Shown in pieces: positions 8,494-17,034 of a stretch of 39,046 nucleotides of DNA. The stretch is taken from positions 1-39,046 of the forward strand of contig JALEMS010000009.1 of the NCBI GenBank assembly GCA_022768185.1, given 5' to 3'. Below the pieces are notes generated by a model that was given only the letters and a program-made list of their open reading frames with translations, ran no database searches and was not told the DNA's origin. The translations under genes and the position numbers were made by a program. This DNA comes from Clostridiales bacterium (GTDB lineage Bacteria; Bacillota; Clostridia; Oscillospirales; Oscillospiraceae). The number at the start of each line of letters is the position of its first letter. Position 1 is the first letter of the stretch.

Positions 8494-9384
8494 ATGAAGC
8501 TGAAAACCCTGCGGATCTTCACCGCCGTCTACGAGGAAAAGAGCATCACCGGCGCGGCGCGCCGCCTGGGGCTGACGCAGCCGCAGGTGAGCCTGGCCGT
8601 GCGCGAGCTGGAGGCCGAGTGGAGCGTCCGTCTGACCGAGCCGGACGGACGCGGCATCCGCATCACCGAGGCCGGCCGGCAGCTCTACCGCGGCGCACAG
8701 CCGATCGTCTCGATGTGCGCGGCGCTCGAGGCCGGCATGCGCAGTCTCAACGAGGGCGGCAGCCTGCGCATCGGCAGCAGCATCAGCATCGGCACGTGCA
8801 TGCTGCCGCAGCTGGTACAGCGCTTTGAGCAGGCGCAGCCGGGCGTGTCGGTGTATGTCATGATCAACAGCGCCGAGCTGATCGAGCAGGCCGTGCTCGA
8901 CGGCCGGCTGGACTTTGCCCTCATCGAGGGCGCGGCGCACTCGGCCCGGCTGGAGGTGGAGCCGTATCTTGACGACGAGCTGGCCCTCATCTGCGGCCCC
9001 GGCCACCTGCTGGCGGCCGAGTCCTCCCTCACCGTCGAGCAGCTGCGCACAGCGCGGCTGCTGCTGCGCGAGCGCAACAGCGCCACGCGCGCCATGGCCG
9101 AGGCGTTTCTCAACAGCTGCGGCGTGCCGGTGCTCCCGGCGTGGGAGAGCACGGACACCACCGCGCTCATCAACGCCGCCGCGATGGGCCTGGGCGTGGC
9201 GATTTTGCCGCTGCGCTTTGTGCAGCCGCACATCGATCGCGGCGAGGTGATCCGGCTGAATCTGCCGGGCGCGCAGCTGCGGCGTACCTACAACATCATT
9301 TATCTCAAAAACCGTTATCTCTCACACGCCGCCGCGCGCTTTCTCCACCTCGTCGACGCGCAGGAGCGCACGCGCTTCGGCTGA
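8494..9384 (+). CDS. LysR-family transcriptional regulator
   Basis: 296 residues, the usual LysR length. The winged helix-turn-helix at the N-terminus reads MKLKTLRIFTAVYEEKSITG followed by AARRLGLTQPQVS. A periplasmic-binding-like effector domain runs from about residue 85 to the end. Most LysR proteins activate a divergent gene. This one sits three bases behind a secreted-protein gene in the same direction, and a terminator follows, so it is the last gene of a short operon. The ligand cannot be predicted. Confidence 0.9.
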   Translation: MKLKTLRIFTAVYEEKSITGAARRLGLTQPQVSLAVRELEAEWSVRLTEPDGRGIRITEAGRQLYRGAQPIVSMCAALEAGMRSLNEGGSLRIGSSISIGTCMLPQLVQRFEQAQPGVSVYVMINSAELIEQAVLDGRLDFALIEGAAHSARLEVEPYLDDELALICGPGHLLAAESSLTVEQLRTARLLLRERNSATRAMAEAFLNSCGVPVLPAWESTDTTALINAAAMGLGVAILPLRFVQPHIDRGEVIRLNLPGAQLRRTYNIIYLKNRYLSHAAARFLHLVDAQERTRFG

Positions 9385-9429
9385 AGCCCGCCGGACAAGC
9401 CGGGGACACACGGTATACCGCGCAAAAGC

Positions 9430-9467
9430 AAGGACGTTTCGGCCCGGAGCCAAAACGTCCTTTTTTT
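9430..9467. terminator. Terminator between lysR and dinB
   Basis: AAGGACGTTT (9430-9439) pairs with AAACGTCCTT (9453-9462), followed by TTTTTTT on the plus strand. On the minus strand the tail is TTGCTTTTGC, weaker, but it may also end dinB. Confidence 0.8.
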
Positions 9468-9489
9468 CTGTCGGCCCGGGCCGTACCGC

Positions 9490-10737
9490 TCACGCGCCGT
9501 GCATACAGGAAAACGCCGTCGGCTGCGCCGCGGCAGCCGGCAGGCCGGCCAGCGACGGGTCGAGCAGCGTCACCGCCCGGCGCACCGCCGCCGGGCCGCA
9601 GCGCGCCCGCGCCTGCAGCACGGCCCGCTCCAGCCGCGCGCGCTTTTCGCGCCGCGCCCCGTCGTCAAACAGCGACAGCTGCACCGGCGCGTCCGCCGCC
9701 TCCAGCGCCATGGCGCGCACGCCGAGGCTGCGCAGGGGCCGCCGCCAGTCGTGGCTGCGCGCCAGCAGCTCCGTCGCCGCGCGGCACAGCTCGCCCGAAA
9801 ACTGCGCCGGCTGCGCCAGCGCCGTCTGCCGCTGCCAGCAGAACAGCTCCGTGTCCCGCAGTGACAGCTGCACCGTCCGCGCGGCCAGCCCCTGCCCGTA
9901 CAGCCGGGCCGACACCTCCTCACACAGCGTCCACAGCACGATGCGCGCGTCCTCCGGCGTGCGCAGGTCGCGCGGCGGCGTGACGCTGCTGCCGATGCTG
10001 CGCACCAGCCGGGCCTCGTCCGCGCGGGCCACCGGCTCGGCGTCCAGCCCGTTTGCAAAGCGCGAGAGCATGTCCCCGGCCTTGCCGAACCAGCCGCGCA
10101 GGCAGACCGGCTCCGTCTGCGCCAGCGCGCCGATGGTGTGGATGCCGTAGCGCGCCAGGCGCGCCGTCGTGGCCCGCCCGACGTACAGCAGCGCCGACAC
10201 CGGCATCGGCCACACCTGTGTGCGGAAGCCCGCGCGCGAGACCTCCGACACCGCGTCGGGCTTTTTCAGCTCGGAACCGAGCTTGGCAAAGGGCTTATTG
10301 AAGCTCACCCCCACCGACACCGTCACACCGATCTCCTCCCGCACACGCCGCCGCAGCGCGTCGGCCAGACGCACCGCGCCCCCCTCCGTGCCCGGACAGC
10401 CCGTCACGTCCAGCCACGCCTCGTCCAGTCCGAACGGCTCCACCTGCGGCGTATAGCTCTGATAGATCGCGCGCACCTGCCGCGACACCTCGAGATATCG
10501 CTCGAACCGCGGCGGCACCACCGTCAGCTCCGGGCAGCTCTGCCGCGCCTGCCACAGCGCCTGCCCCGTTTTTACGCCGCAGCGCCTGGCCTCGGGCGTG
10601 GCCGCCAGAACGATGCCGTGCCGCAGCGCCTCGTCTCCCCCCACCGCCACCGGCCTGCCGCGCAGCGACGGATCGTCCAGACATTCGATGTTGGCGTAGC
10701 AGTGGTTGATATCCGCGTGCAGGATCATCCGTTCCAT
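9490..10737 (-). CDS. dinB: Y-family DNA polymerase IV-like protein (DinB)
   Basis: 415-residue translesion polymerase. Catalytic acids are D9 (HADINHCYANIE) and D105-E106 (FGLDEAWLD). Y14 is the likely steric-gate residue that excludes ribonucleotides. The DINHCYANIE start differs from the common DMDAFFASVE and matches a variant seen in Clostridia. The C-terminal little-finger region is present and ends with QLSLFDD, resembling a beta-clamp binding motif. The start at 10737 has GGAG 9 bases upstream; ATGs at 10746 and 10752 lack good sites. A promoter framed by a long palindrome precedes it. Confidence 0.92.
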   Translation of the reverse strand: MERMILHADINHCYANIECLDDPSLRGRPVAVGGDEALRHGIVLAATPEARRCGVKTGQALWQARQSCPELTVVPPRFERYLEVSRQVRAIYQSYTPQVEPFGLDEAWLDVTGCPGTEGGAVRLADALRRRVREEIGVTVSVGVSFNKPFAKLGSELKKPDAVSEVSRAGFRTQVWPMPVSALLYVGRATTARLARYGIHTIGALAQTEPVCLRGWFGKAGDMLSRFANGLDAEPVARADEARLVRSIGSSVTPPRDLRTPEDARIVLWTLCEEVSARLYGQGLAARTVQLSLRDTELFCWQRQTALAQPAQFSGELCRAATELLARSHDWRRPLRSLGVRAMALEAADAPVQLSLFDDGARREKRARLERAVLQARARCGPAAVRRAVTLLDPSLAGLPAAAAQPTAFSCMHGA

Positions 10738-10748
10738 CGAGTTCATCT

Positions 10749-10788
10749 CCATATAAGATATGTTTTTATTATAATATATCTTATATGG
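10749..10788. promoter_or_regulatory. 13-bp perfect palindrome flanking the dinB -10 element
   Basis: CCATATAAGATAT (10749-10761) and ATATCTTATATGG (10776-10788) are exact inverted copies with a 14-base spacer that contains the dinB -10 box. One arm lies between -35 and -10, the other covers +1 to +13. This geometry fits a repressor operator. It does not resemble the Gram-positive LexA box (CGAACRNRYGTTCG). Confidence 0.7.
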
Positions 10789-10796
10789 ATAGTAAA
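10768..10796 (-). promoter_or_regulatory. Sigma-A promoter of dinB
   Basis: On the minus strand TTTACT (10796-10791) and TATAAT (10773-10768) are 17 bases apart. Transcription would start near 10761, about 24 bases before the ATG. Confidence 0.7.
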
Positions 10797-10884
10797 GCGT
10801 TAAAATTCTCCAAAGCCACGCCCACGACACAAATTTTTCCGACGGTGGAACAAACACCCCTCCAAAATCGTCCAATCAGCAGGC

Positions 10885-10913
10885 TTGATTTTTTTGTGTG
10901 CGTGATGTATGCT
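10885..10913 (+). promoter_or_regulatory. Sigma-A promoter of the LCP gene
   Basis: TTGATT (10885-10890) and TATGCT (10908-10913) are separated by 17 bases, about 50 bases ahead of the LCP start codon. Confidence 0.6.
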
Positions 10914-10962
10914 TTTTCGTATGCAAACAAAACTATAACAACATATGAAACAGAGAGATGAT

Positions 10963-12300
10963 ATGATGAAACAATCCGGCAACAACCCTGAAAAAACGCC
11001 GGCGGCACAGCCCGCGGAGCCGCCCGCGGAAAAGCCGGCCTCCGGCAGGCGCCGCGGAAAGCGCGCGCTCCTCATCGGCTGCATCGTCCTTCTTGCAATC
11101 CTGGCCGCCGTCATCGGCTACTCCGTCTGGGAGCGCCCGCCCGAGGTGGACAAGCCCGGCCCGACCGCTCAGACCGACCCGGACACGGACAAGGAGCCGG
11201 ACAGCGAGGATGACTTCGCCGGCGCGCTGAACACCGGCCGCAGCAACGGCATGTACACCTTCCTGCTCGTCGGCAGCGACGACGGCAACGGCAATACCGA
11301 CACCATCCTCGTCGGCCGCATGGACACCGTCAACCACACCGTCAACGTGGTGAGCATCCCGCGCGACACCATGGTCAACAACGGCTGGAAGCAGACCCGC
11401 CGCATCAACGCCGTCTACTGGGGCACCGTCAACAGCGGCGGCGTCGGCATCGAGGGCCTGAAAAAGCAGATCCGCAACGTGATGGGCTTTGACATCGACT
11501 GCTACGGCGTCATCGACCTGAGCGCGTTTGTCGAGGTCATCGACGCGATGGGCGGCGTGGACTTCGACGTGCCCTTCGACATGGACTACGACGACCCCAC
11601 CCAGGATCTGCACATCCACCTCAAGGCCGGCCCGCAGCATCTTGACGGACAGAGCGCCATCGGCGTGGTGCGCTACCGGTACGGCAACACCGCCTCGCAG
11701 AGCTATGTCAACGGCGATCTGGGCCGCATCGAAATGCAGCAGTCCTTCCTCAAGTCCGTGGCCTCGCAGATGATCTCGCTGGGCAACATTCCGAACCTGT
11801 CAAAGGTCATCGACATTCTCACCGACCGGCTGGACACCAACCTCACCGCCGCCAACATGGCCTTCTTCGCGCGGCAGCTGCTCAAATGCAGCAGCGACGA
11901 CATCCACTTTTACACCGCGCCCGTCACCGGCCGCGTCGTCAACTCCGCCAGCTACGTCTGCCTGAACGTCAACGAGTGGCTGGAGCTGGTCAACGAGCAC
12001 TTCAACCCGTACAACGAGCCGGTCACCACCGCAAACGTCGACATTGTTTACTACAGCTCGTCCGCCGGCGGCTACGTCGCCACCAGCGGCACCGTGCGCG
12101 GCCCCGGCTTCTTCGCCAGCGCCCCCGCCGAGCCGGCGCAGCCGGCTGACACGGGCGAGGCCGGAACCGGTGACGCCGGGGAGACCGGCGGCGAGACCGT
12201 CCAGCCCGGCACGGACGCCGGCACGGGCGAAGCGGCCGGAGCCGACGAGGCGGGCACCGAGGCTCCCGCGCCGGAAGCGCCCGCAGACGCCGCGGCCTGA
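10963..12300 (+). CDS. LytR-CpsA-Psr (LCP) family cell-wall glycopolymer transferase
   Basis: About 445 residues. A basic cytoplasmic N-terminus (GRRRGKR) precedes one membrane anchor (ALLIGCIVLLAILAAVIG), then an extracellular LCP domain. LCP hallmarks are FLLVGSDD...NTDTILVGRMD, SIPRDTMV, RINAVYW, and HLDGQSAIGVVRYRYGN with the downstream GDLGRIEMQQ. LCP enzymes attach teichoic-acid-type polymers or capsule to peptidoglycan. The last 60-70 residues are a low-complexity Ala/Gly/Glu/Pro tail. I prefer the ATG at 10963 (AGAGAG upstream) over 10945, which has no ribosome binding site. The gene stands alone between its promoter and terminator. Confidence 0.9.
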   Translation: MMKQSGNNPEKTPAAQPAEPPAEKPASGRRRGKRALLIGCIVLLAILAAVIGYSVWERPPEVDKPGPTAQTDPDTDKEPDSEDDFAGALNTGRSNGMYTFLLVGSDDGNGNTDTILVGRMDTVNHTVNVVSIPRDTMVNNGWKQTRRINAVYWGTVNSGGVGIEGLKKQIRNVMGFDIDCYGVIDLSAFVEVIDAMGGVDFDVPFDMDYDDPTQDLHIHLKAGPQHLDGQSAIGVVRYRYGNTASQSYVNGDLGRIEMQQSFLKSVASQMISLGNIPNLSKVIDILTDRLDTNLTAANMAFFARQLLKCSSDDIHFYTAPVTGRVVNSASYVCLNVNEWLELVNEHFNPYNEPVTTANVDIVYYSSSAGGYVATSGTVRGPGFFASAPAEPAQPADTGEAGTGDAGETGGETVQPGTDAGTGEAAGADEAGTEAPAPEAPADAAA

Positions 12301-12328
12301 CCCGGCACAGACGCACACAAATCAATGC

Positions 12329-12367
12329 GAGGCTCCCATTCCCCCGTCGGGAACGGGAGCCTCTTTT
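12329..12367 (+). terminator. Terminator of the LCP gene
   Basis: GAGGCTCCC (12329-12337) pairs with GGGAGCCTC (12355-12363), with further pairing inside, followed by TTTT. It lies 16 bases before the helicase start codon, so the helicase needs read-through or another promoter. Confidence 0.75.
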
Positions 12368-12383
12368 CGAAGGAGCATACGCC

Positions 12384-14627
12384 ATGGCGCAATCAAAATA
12401 CTGGTCGTTCGGCACGCTCAAAAGCCGCGGCTGGACCAACGGGCTGGCCGGCGAGCTGCTTGAGCCGCCGCGCTTTCACAACGCCAACGGACGGCGCATC
12501 CGCGTCTGGCCGCGCGAGGCGGTGCTGGCCGCCGAGCAGAGCGAGCGCTTCCGCGCCGTCAGCGAGGCCGCCCGCGCCCGGCAGCAGGCCGAGGCCGAGG
12601 CGGCGCGCGCAGACGAGGCCTCCGCGCTGGACGCGGCCATTGCCATGCTGCGCCGCGCCTGGGAGCAGACGCCGCGTCCCGAAAACGACGCGGCGCTGCT
12701 GGCTGCGCGCTGGCACGAAGCGCTCTGCCGCCGCATCACGCAATCCGGCTGGGCCGCGCGGCTGCGCCCGGCGCAGGCGCGCGGCTGTGTCGAGCGCTTT
12801 CTCGCCCTTGAGACGGACGCGGCGGCCCCCGTCGGCAAAACGCTGCGGCAGCTGGCCACAGCCGCGCCGTGGCTCGGACGCGGCGCGGGCGGCGCGCCCT
12901 GCGCCGAACGGCTGACGCAGCGGTATGCTGCCGTGCTGCTGACGGCGGCGGAGCGCGAGGTGCGCGCCTTTCAGACCGCGCAGCCCGAGGCGAAGCTGCA
13001 CGAGATGCTGCTGCTCGACCCGTTCCCCTACGAGCCGCTGCTGGCCCATCCGCTGGCCTATCTCTACTCCGTCCACTACGTGCCGCAGGCCATCCGCACC
13101 AGCCTCTCCCTGCTGGCGGCCCTCAATCCAAAGGACGAATATCCGCAGGCGCGCGCCATGCAGCGGCACTTTGTCGTGCACCTCGGCGGCACCAACACCG
13201 GCAAGACCTACGCCGGCTTTCAGCGCCTGAAGCAGGCGGCCACGGGCGTGTACCTCGCCCCGCTGCGCCTGCTGGCGCTGGAGGCGCAGGAGACGCTGCT
13301 GGACGCCGGCGTCGACTGCAGCCTCACCACCGGCGAGGAGGAGGACAGCCAGCCGGAGGACACCCACGTGGCCGCCACGGCGGAAAAGCTGGACCTCACC
13401 GCGCATTACGACGTGGCCGTCATCGACGAATGCCAGATGATCGCAGACCGGCAGCGGGGGTACGCCTGGACGCGCGCCATTCTCGGCGTGCTGGCCCCGG
13501 AGGTGCACCTGTGCGCAGCGCCGCACGCCGAAGCGCTGCTGCTGCGGCTGATCCGCAGCTGCGGCGACAGCTATGAGGTGATCCGGCACGAGCGGAAAAC
13601 GCCGCTGGTATGCATGACGCGCCCGACGGACATGGAGGACGTGCGCCCGGGCGACGCGCTCATCACCTTCTCGAAGGTGGGCGTGCTCAGCGTGGCCGAG
13701 GAGCTGCGCCGCCGCGGCAGGGAGGCGGCCATCATTTACGGCGCGCTGCCCTATTCCGCGCGCCGCCGTCAGATGGAGGGCTTTCTGCGCGGGGACATGC
13801 GCTATGTTGTGGCCACCGACGCCATCGGTATGGGACTGAATCTCCCCATCCGCCGCATCATCTTTCTGGAGACGGAAAAATTCGACGGCGTGGAGCGCCG
13901 CCCCCTGCGCGCCGAGGAGATCCAGCAGATCGCGGGCCGCGCCGGGCGCTTCGGCATGTACGAGTGCGGGTATGTGGGCGCTTCGCAGCAGCTGTCCGCC
14001 ATCCGGGCGGGGCTGCAGACCGTGGTGCCGCCGCTGGAATACGCGGTGACGGGCTTTTCCGACCTCATCGTGTCGATGGATTTCGACCTGCTGGAGGTGC
14101 TGGAGGTGTGGAACCGGATGCCGACGGTGGAGCCGTACCGCAAGCTGGACGTCAGCCGCTATCTCTCGCTGATCTCGCAGATGCGCGAGCGCGGCTTTCA
14201 CCTGACGCGCGAGCAGGAGCTGCGCGCTGCCAACATCCCTTTCGACGAGACGGAGGAGGCGCTGCGCGAGCTGTTTTACCGGTTCCTGCGCGTCTGGCAG
14301 AGCGGCCAGCCCATCGAGCAGCCCACGCTGCCGGAGCGGCAGGAGGAGCAGTATACCCTGCCGGAGCTGGAGCTGTACTGCCGCAAGCTCGACCTGTATT
14401 TTTCGTTTTCCAAGGCGTTTTCCTGCACGATCGACCGCGACGCATTGTATGATGAGCGCGAGAAGACCGCCGCGCGCATCAACGAGATCTTGCTGCATAA
14501 CCTGAAAAACAACATCCGCTTCTGCGCCCAGTGCGGCGCGGCCCTGCCGCTGCGCCACAGCGGGCGGCTGTGCCAGAGCTGCTACCGCAAGGCCGGCCGT
14601 AAGCCGGGGGCGAAGCCCACAAGGTAG
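12384..14627 (+). CDS. Suv3-like DEAD/DEAH-type helicase with C-terminal zinc-binding motif
   Basis: 747 residues. Superfamily-2 motifs: Walker A GGTNTGKT near 268, Walker B DECQMI near 348, ATDAIGMGLNLP near 478 and QIAGRAGR near 515. The GGTNTGKT/DECQMI combination and the spacing match the Suv3 (SUPV3L1) RNA-helicase group, whose mitochondrial members unwind RNA for degradosomes; the bacterial role is poorly known. The N-terminus carries a small domain with SRGWTNGLAGELLEPPRF and then a long helical Ala/Arg-rich region. The C-terminus has CAQC and CQSC about 15 residues apart, a likely zinc ribbon. AAGGAG precedes the ATG. RNA rather than DNA as substrate is inferred from family only. Confidence 0.85.
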   Translation: MAQSKYWSFGTLKSRGWTNGLAGELLEPPRFHNANGRRIRVWPREAVLAAEQSERFRAVSEAARARQQAEAEAARADEASALDAAIAMLRRAWEQTPRPENDAALLAARWHEALCRRITQSGWAARLRPAQARGCVERFLALETDAAAPVGKTLRQLATAAPWLGRGAGGAPCAERLTQRYAAVLLTAAEREVRAFQTAQPEAKLHEMLLLDPFPYEPLLAHPLAYLYSVHYVPQAIRTSLSLLAALNPKDEYPQARAMQRHFVVHLGGTNTGKTYAGFQRLKQAATGVYLAPLRLLALEAQETLLDAGVDCSLTTGEEEDSQPEDTHVAATAEKLDLTAHYDVAVIDECQMIADRQRGYAWTRAILGVLAPEVHLCAAPHAEALLLRLIRSCGDSYEVIRHERKTPLVCMTRPTDMEDVRPGDALITFSKVGVLSVAEELRRRGREAAIIYGALPYSARRRQMEGFLRGDMRYVVATDAIGMGLNLPIRRIIFLETEKFDGVERRPLRAEEIQQIAGRAGRFGMYECGYVGASQQLSAIRAGLQTVVPPLEYAVTGFSDLIVSMDFDLLEVLEVWNRMPTVEPYRKLDVSRYLSLISQMRERGFHLTREQELRAANIPFDETEEALRELFYRFLRVWQSGQPIEQPTLPERQEEQYTLPELELYCRKLDLYFSFSKAFSCTIDRDALYDEREKTAARINEILLHNLKNNIRFCAQCGAALPLRHSGRLCQSCYRKAGRKPGAKPTR

Positions 14628-14693
14628 GCGCTTTGGGGCTGATCACCGCAAAGCGGCTGCTTTCGACGCAAACACACAGGTCCCTCCATGGCA

Positions 14694-14735
14694 GAACCCG
14701 GCCCCGGACGTTTTGTCCGGGGCCGGGTTCGTTTT
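14694..14735. terminator. Strong hairpin between the helicase gene and glyA
   Basis: A 16-bp perfect stem (14694-14709 with 14715-14730) is followed by GTTTTCC on the plus strand, suiting the helicase transcript. On the minus strand no T run follows, though it lies just beyond the glyA stop and may still protect that mRNA end. Confidence 0.7.
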
Positions 14736-14747
14736 CCGGTCCGCTTG

Positions 14748-15965
14748 TTATGCCTGCTGCGCCTGCTCGCGCTGCATCCGGCGGAGCACCGCGTCGATGC
14801 GCTCGGCCACGCGGACGAAGTCCGCCTCACGGTAGCCGCGGGTGGTCATGGCGGCGGTACCGATGCGCACGCCGGAGGTCAGGCGGGGCGGCTTTGTGTC
14901 GTTCGGCACGCAGTTTTTGTTGAGCGTGATGCCGCAGCGATCCAGCTCGTCCTGCACATCCTTCCCGGTCAGACCCGTTTCCGTCAGATCCAGCAGGAAC
15001 AGATGGTTGTCCGTGCCGCCGGTGACGACGTGATAGCCCATGGCGAGGAAGGCCTCGCACATCGCCCGGCAGTTTTTCACCACCTGATGGATATATTCGC
15101 GATACGCCGGCGTGCACGCCTCCTCGGCGGCGACCGCCTTGCCGGCGATGACGTGCTGCAGCGGGCCGCCCTGCGTGCCGGGAAACACCGCGCCGTCCAC
15201 CTGCTTTGCCAGCTCCGGACGGCAGAAGATCATGCCGCCGCGCGGGCCGCGCAGGGTTTTGTGCGTGGTGGTGGTGATCAGATCGGCCAGGCCGAAGGGC
15301 GAGGGGTGATCCCCGGCGGCCACCAGCCCTGCAATGTGCGCCATGTCCACCATAAAGTACGGCGCGGTCTCGCCCGTCTCGGCGGCATAGGCGTCGATCA
15401 GGCGGCGGATGCGGGCAAAGTCGATCACGCGGCTGTAGGCCGACGCCCCGGCCAGCACCAGCCGCGGCCGGTGCGCGCGCAGCTTGGCGGCCAGGTCTTC
15501 ATAGTCGATGCAGCCGGATCCGTCCACCTCGTAAAACGCACAGTCAAACAGCCGGCCGCTGAAGTTGACGGACGAGCCGTGCGTCAGGTGGCCGCCGTTG
15601 CTGAGGCTGAGGGCCAGGATCGCGTCGCCGGGCCGGAGCACGCTGAGGTAGGCCGCCATATTCGCCTGGCTGCCGCTGTGGGGCTGGACGTTGACGTGGT
15701 AATCCGTGTCGAACACCTCGCGCCATTTGGCGCAGCAGTATTCCTCCAGCTCATCAACGATGTCGCACCCGCCGTAATACCGTCCGCAGCGGCCGCTGAC
15801 GCGGTGGGCGGGGTAGCCCTCGGAATACTTGTTGGTCAGGCAGGAGCCGACGGCGCGCAGAACGTTTTCGCTCACGAAATTTTCGCTGGCGATCAGCTCC
15901 ACCGTGTTCTCCTGACGGCGGCGCTCCCGTTCGATCAGTTCAAAAACCCTGGATACCTCGTGCAT
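14748..15965 (-). CDS. glyA: Serine hydroxymethyltransferase GlyA
   Basis: 405-residue PLP enzyme that interconverts serine and glycine with tetrahydrofolate, supplying one-carbon units. The PLP lysine is K236 in TTTTHKTLRGP; DMAHIAGL (about 207-214), ELIASENF (23-30) and the SGSQANMA segment near 97-104 are typical. I chose the ATG at 15965, with GGGGAAAGAT just upstream, over a TTG at 15977 that would overlap the AAAGGA site. It is monocistronic, with its own promoter at 16079-16108. Confidence 0.95.
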   Translation of the reverse strand: MHEVSRVFELIERERRRQENTVELIASENFVSENVLRAVGSCLTNKYSEGYPAHRVSGRCGRYYGGCDIVDELEEYCCAKWREVFDTDYHVNVQPHSGSQANMAAYLSVLRPGDAILALSLSNGGHLTHGSSVNFSGRLFDCAFYEVDGSGCIDYEDLAAKLRAHRPRLVLAGASAYSRVIDFARIRRLIDAYAAETGETAPYFMVDMAHIAGLVAAGDHPSPFGLADLITTTTHKTLRGPRGGMIFCRPELAKQVDGAVFPGTQGGPLQHVIAGKAVAAEEACTPAYREYIHQVVKNCRAMCEAFLAMGYHVVTGGTDNHLFLLDLTETGLTGKDVQDELDRCGITLNKNCVPNDTKPPRLTSGVRIGTAAMTTRGYREADFVRVAERIDAVLRRMQREQAQQA

Positions 15966-16078
15966 ATCTTTCCCCAATCCTTTCTTATTTGTGCGCGGTG
16001 CGCGGCATGATGTCTTTTTCCGGCAGTCAATTTTCTGTTTTGTTCAAAGAATCGCCCCGGTTTTTGTACAACAAACCC

Positions 16079-16108
16079 ATTGTATCACCCCCGCGCGGCA
16101 GAATGCAA
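16079..16108 (-). promoter_or_regulatory. Extended -10 promoter of glyA
   Basis: On the minus strand TTGCAT (16108-16103), an 18-base spacer ending in TGA, then TACAAT (16084-16079). The TGN before the -10 makes an extended -10 element. The leader to glyA is about 107 bases; I see no known riboswitch in it. Confidence 0.6.
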
Positions 16109-16138
16109 GCCGTCGCATACAAATTCAACGGAAGTATC

Positions 16139-16199
16139 AAAAAACGTCCCCTGACGGCGGCCGGCGTCGGCCAAACCGCCATGACAGGGGACGTTTTTT
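16139..16199. terminator. Terminator of the EFR1 gene
   Basis: AAAAAACGTCCCCTG (16139-16153) pairs perfectly with CAGGGGACGTTTTTT (16185-16199), and an inner GGCGG/CCGCC stem closes the loop. The T runs at both ends make it work on either strand. In context it ends the leftward EFR1 gene and insulates glyA. Confidence 0.85.
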
Positions 16200-16211
16200 C
16201 AAGGCTCCGCC

Positions 16212-17000
16212 TCAGAGATACAGCTCCGGCTCCCTGCGTGCGGTACAGAAGGTCTCCAGCTTCTCTATCACAGCCAGCAGCGGGGGCTGGGTGAAGGCGC
16301 GCGCGCCGACGGGGCAGCCCTTCACACAGGCGCAGCAGCGGATACAGCCCTCCGCCTCTGCCGCAGGGTCGGCCGGGTCAATGATGCCCATCGGGCAGAC
16401 TGAGGCGCACAGGCCGCAGTGCACACAGGCGTCCGACGTCTCCGGATAGACGGACGGGCCGGCAGACCAGGCGCGGAACGGCTCGTTGCCCGGCAGCTTC
16501 GGCGTGCCGGTGTCGCCGGCGGCCAGCTTTTCAGCGATGCGCTCGCCGTATTCGCGTGCGGCCGCCAGGTCCTGCTCATCCGGACGGCCTGCGGCGACGC
16601 GCGCGGTCATCGAGTGCTCCCCGAGGGAGGCGCACCCGGCCACGACGCGGAAGCCCGCGCCCTCCAGCAGGCGCTGCAGCTCGAGCAGCGCGTCCTCATA
16701 GGCGCGGTTGCCGTACGTCACGACGGCCACGGCCAGCGCCCCGTTTCCCTGCACCTGCTCCATCGCCTCGACGAACACGTTCGGCAGCCGTCCGCCGTAC
16801 ACCGGCGCGCCGACGACGACCAGCATTTCCGCCGAATACGCGCGCGCCTGCGCACGCTCGTGCGGCAGCGTCAGCTCCTGGGCCGCATACGGCACGCCCA
16901 GCTTCGCGGCCAGCGCGCCGGAGAGCGCCTCCGCCGAGCGCTGCGTGGTGTGCGTCGGGCTGAAGCACAGGCTCTGCACCTCTTTTACCGTCATTTCCAT
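16212..17000 (-). CDS. EFR1-type flavodoxin/2[4Fe-4S] ferredoxin fusion
   Basis: 262 residues. The N-terminal two thirds fold like flavodoxin (SLCFSPTHTTQRSAEAL phosphate loop, VVVGAPVYGGRLP, VVTYGNRAYEDALLEL). The C-terminal third carries two ferredoxin motifs, CVHCGLCASVCPMG and CIRCCACVKGCPVGA. Such fusions are common in anaerobic Firmicutes and are presumed soluble electron carriers; partners are mostly unknown. AGAAGG precedes the ATG. It follows the transglutaminase-like gene by about 35 bases in the same direction and may share its transcript. Confidence 0.88.
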   Translation of the reverse strand: MEMTVKEVQSLCFSPTHTTQRSAEALSGALAAKLGVPYAAQELTLPHERAQARAYSAEMLVVVGAPVYGGRLPNVFVEAMEQVQGNGALAVAVVTYGNRAYEDALLELQRLLEGAGFRVVAGCASLGEHSMTARVAAGRPDEQDLAAAREYGERIAEKLAAGDTGTPKLPGNEPFRAWSAGPSVYPETSDACVHCGLCASVCPMGIIDPADPAAEAEGCIRCCACVKGCPVGARAFTQPPLLAVIEKLETFCTARREPELYL

Positions 17001-17034
17001 GTTTCCTTCTCTCCTTTTCCCCGGTTGTTTTTAT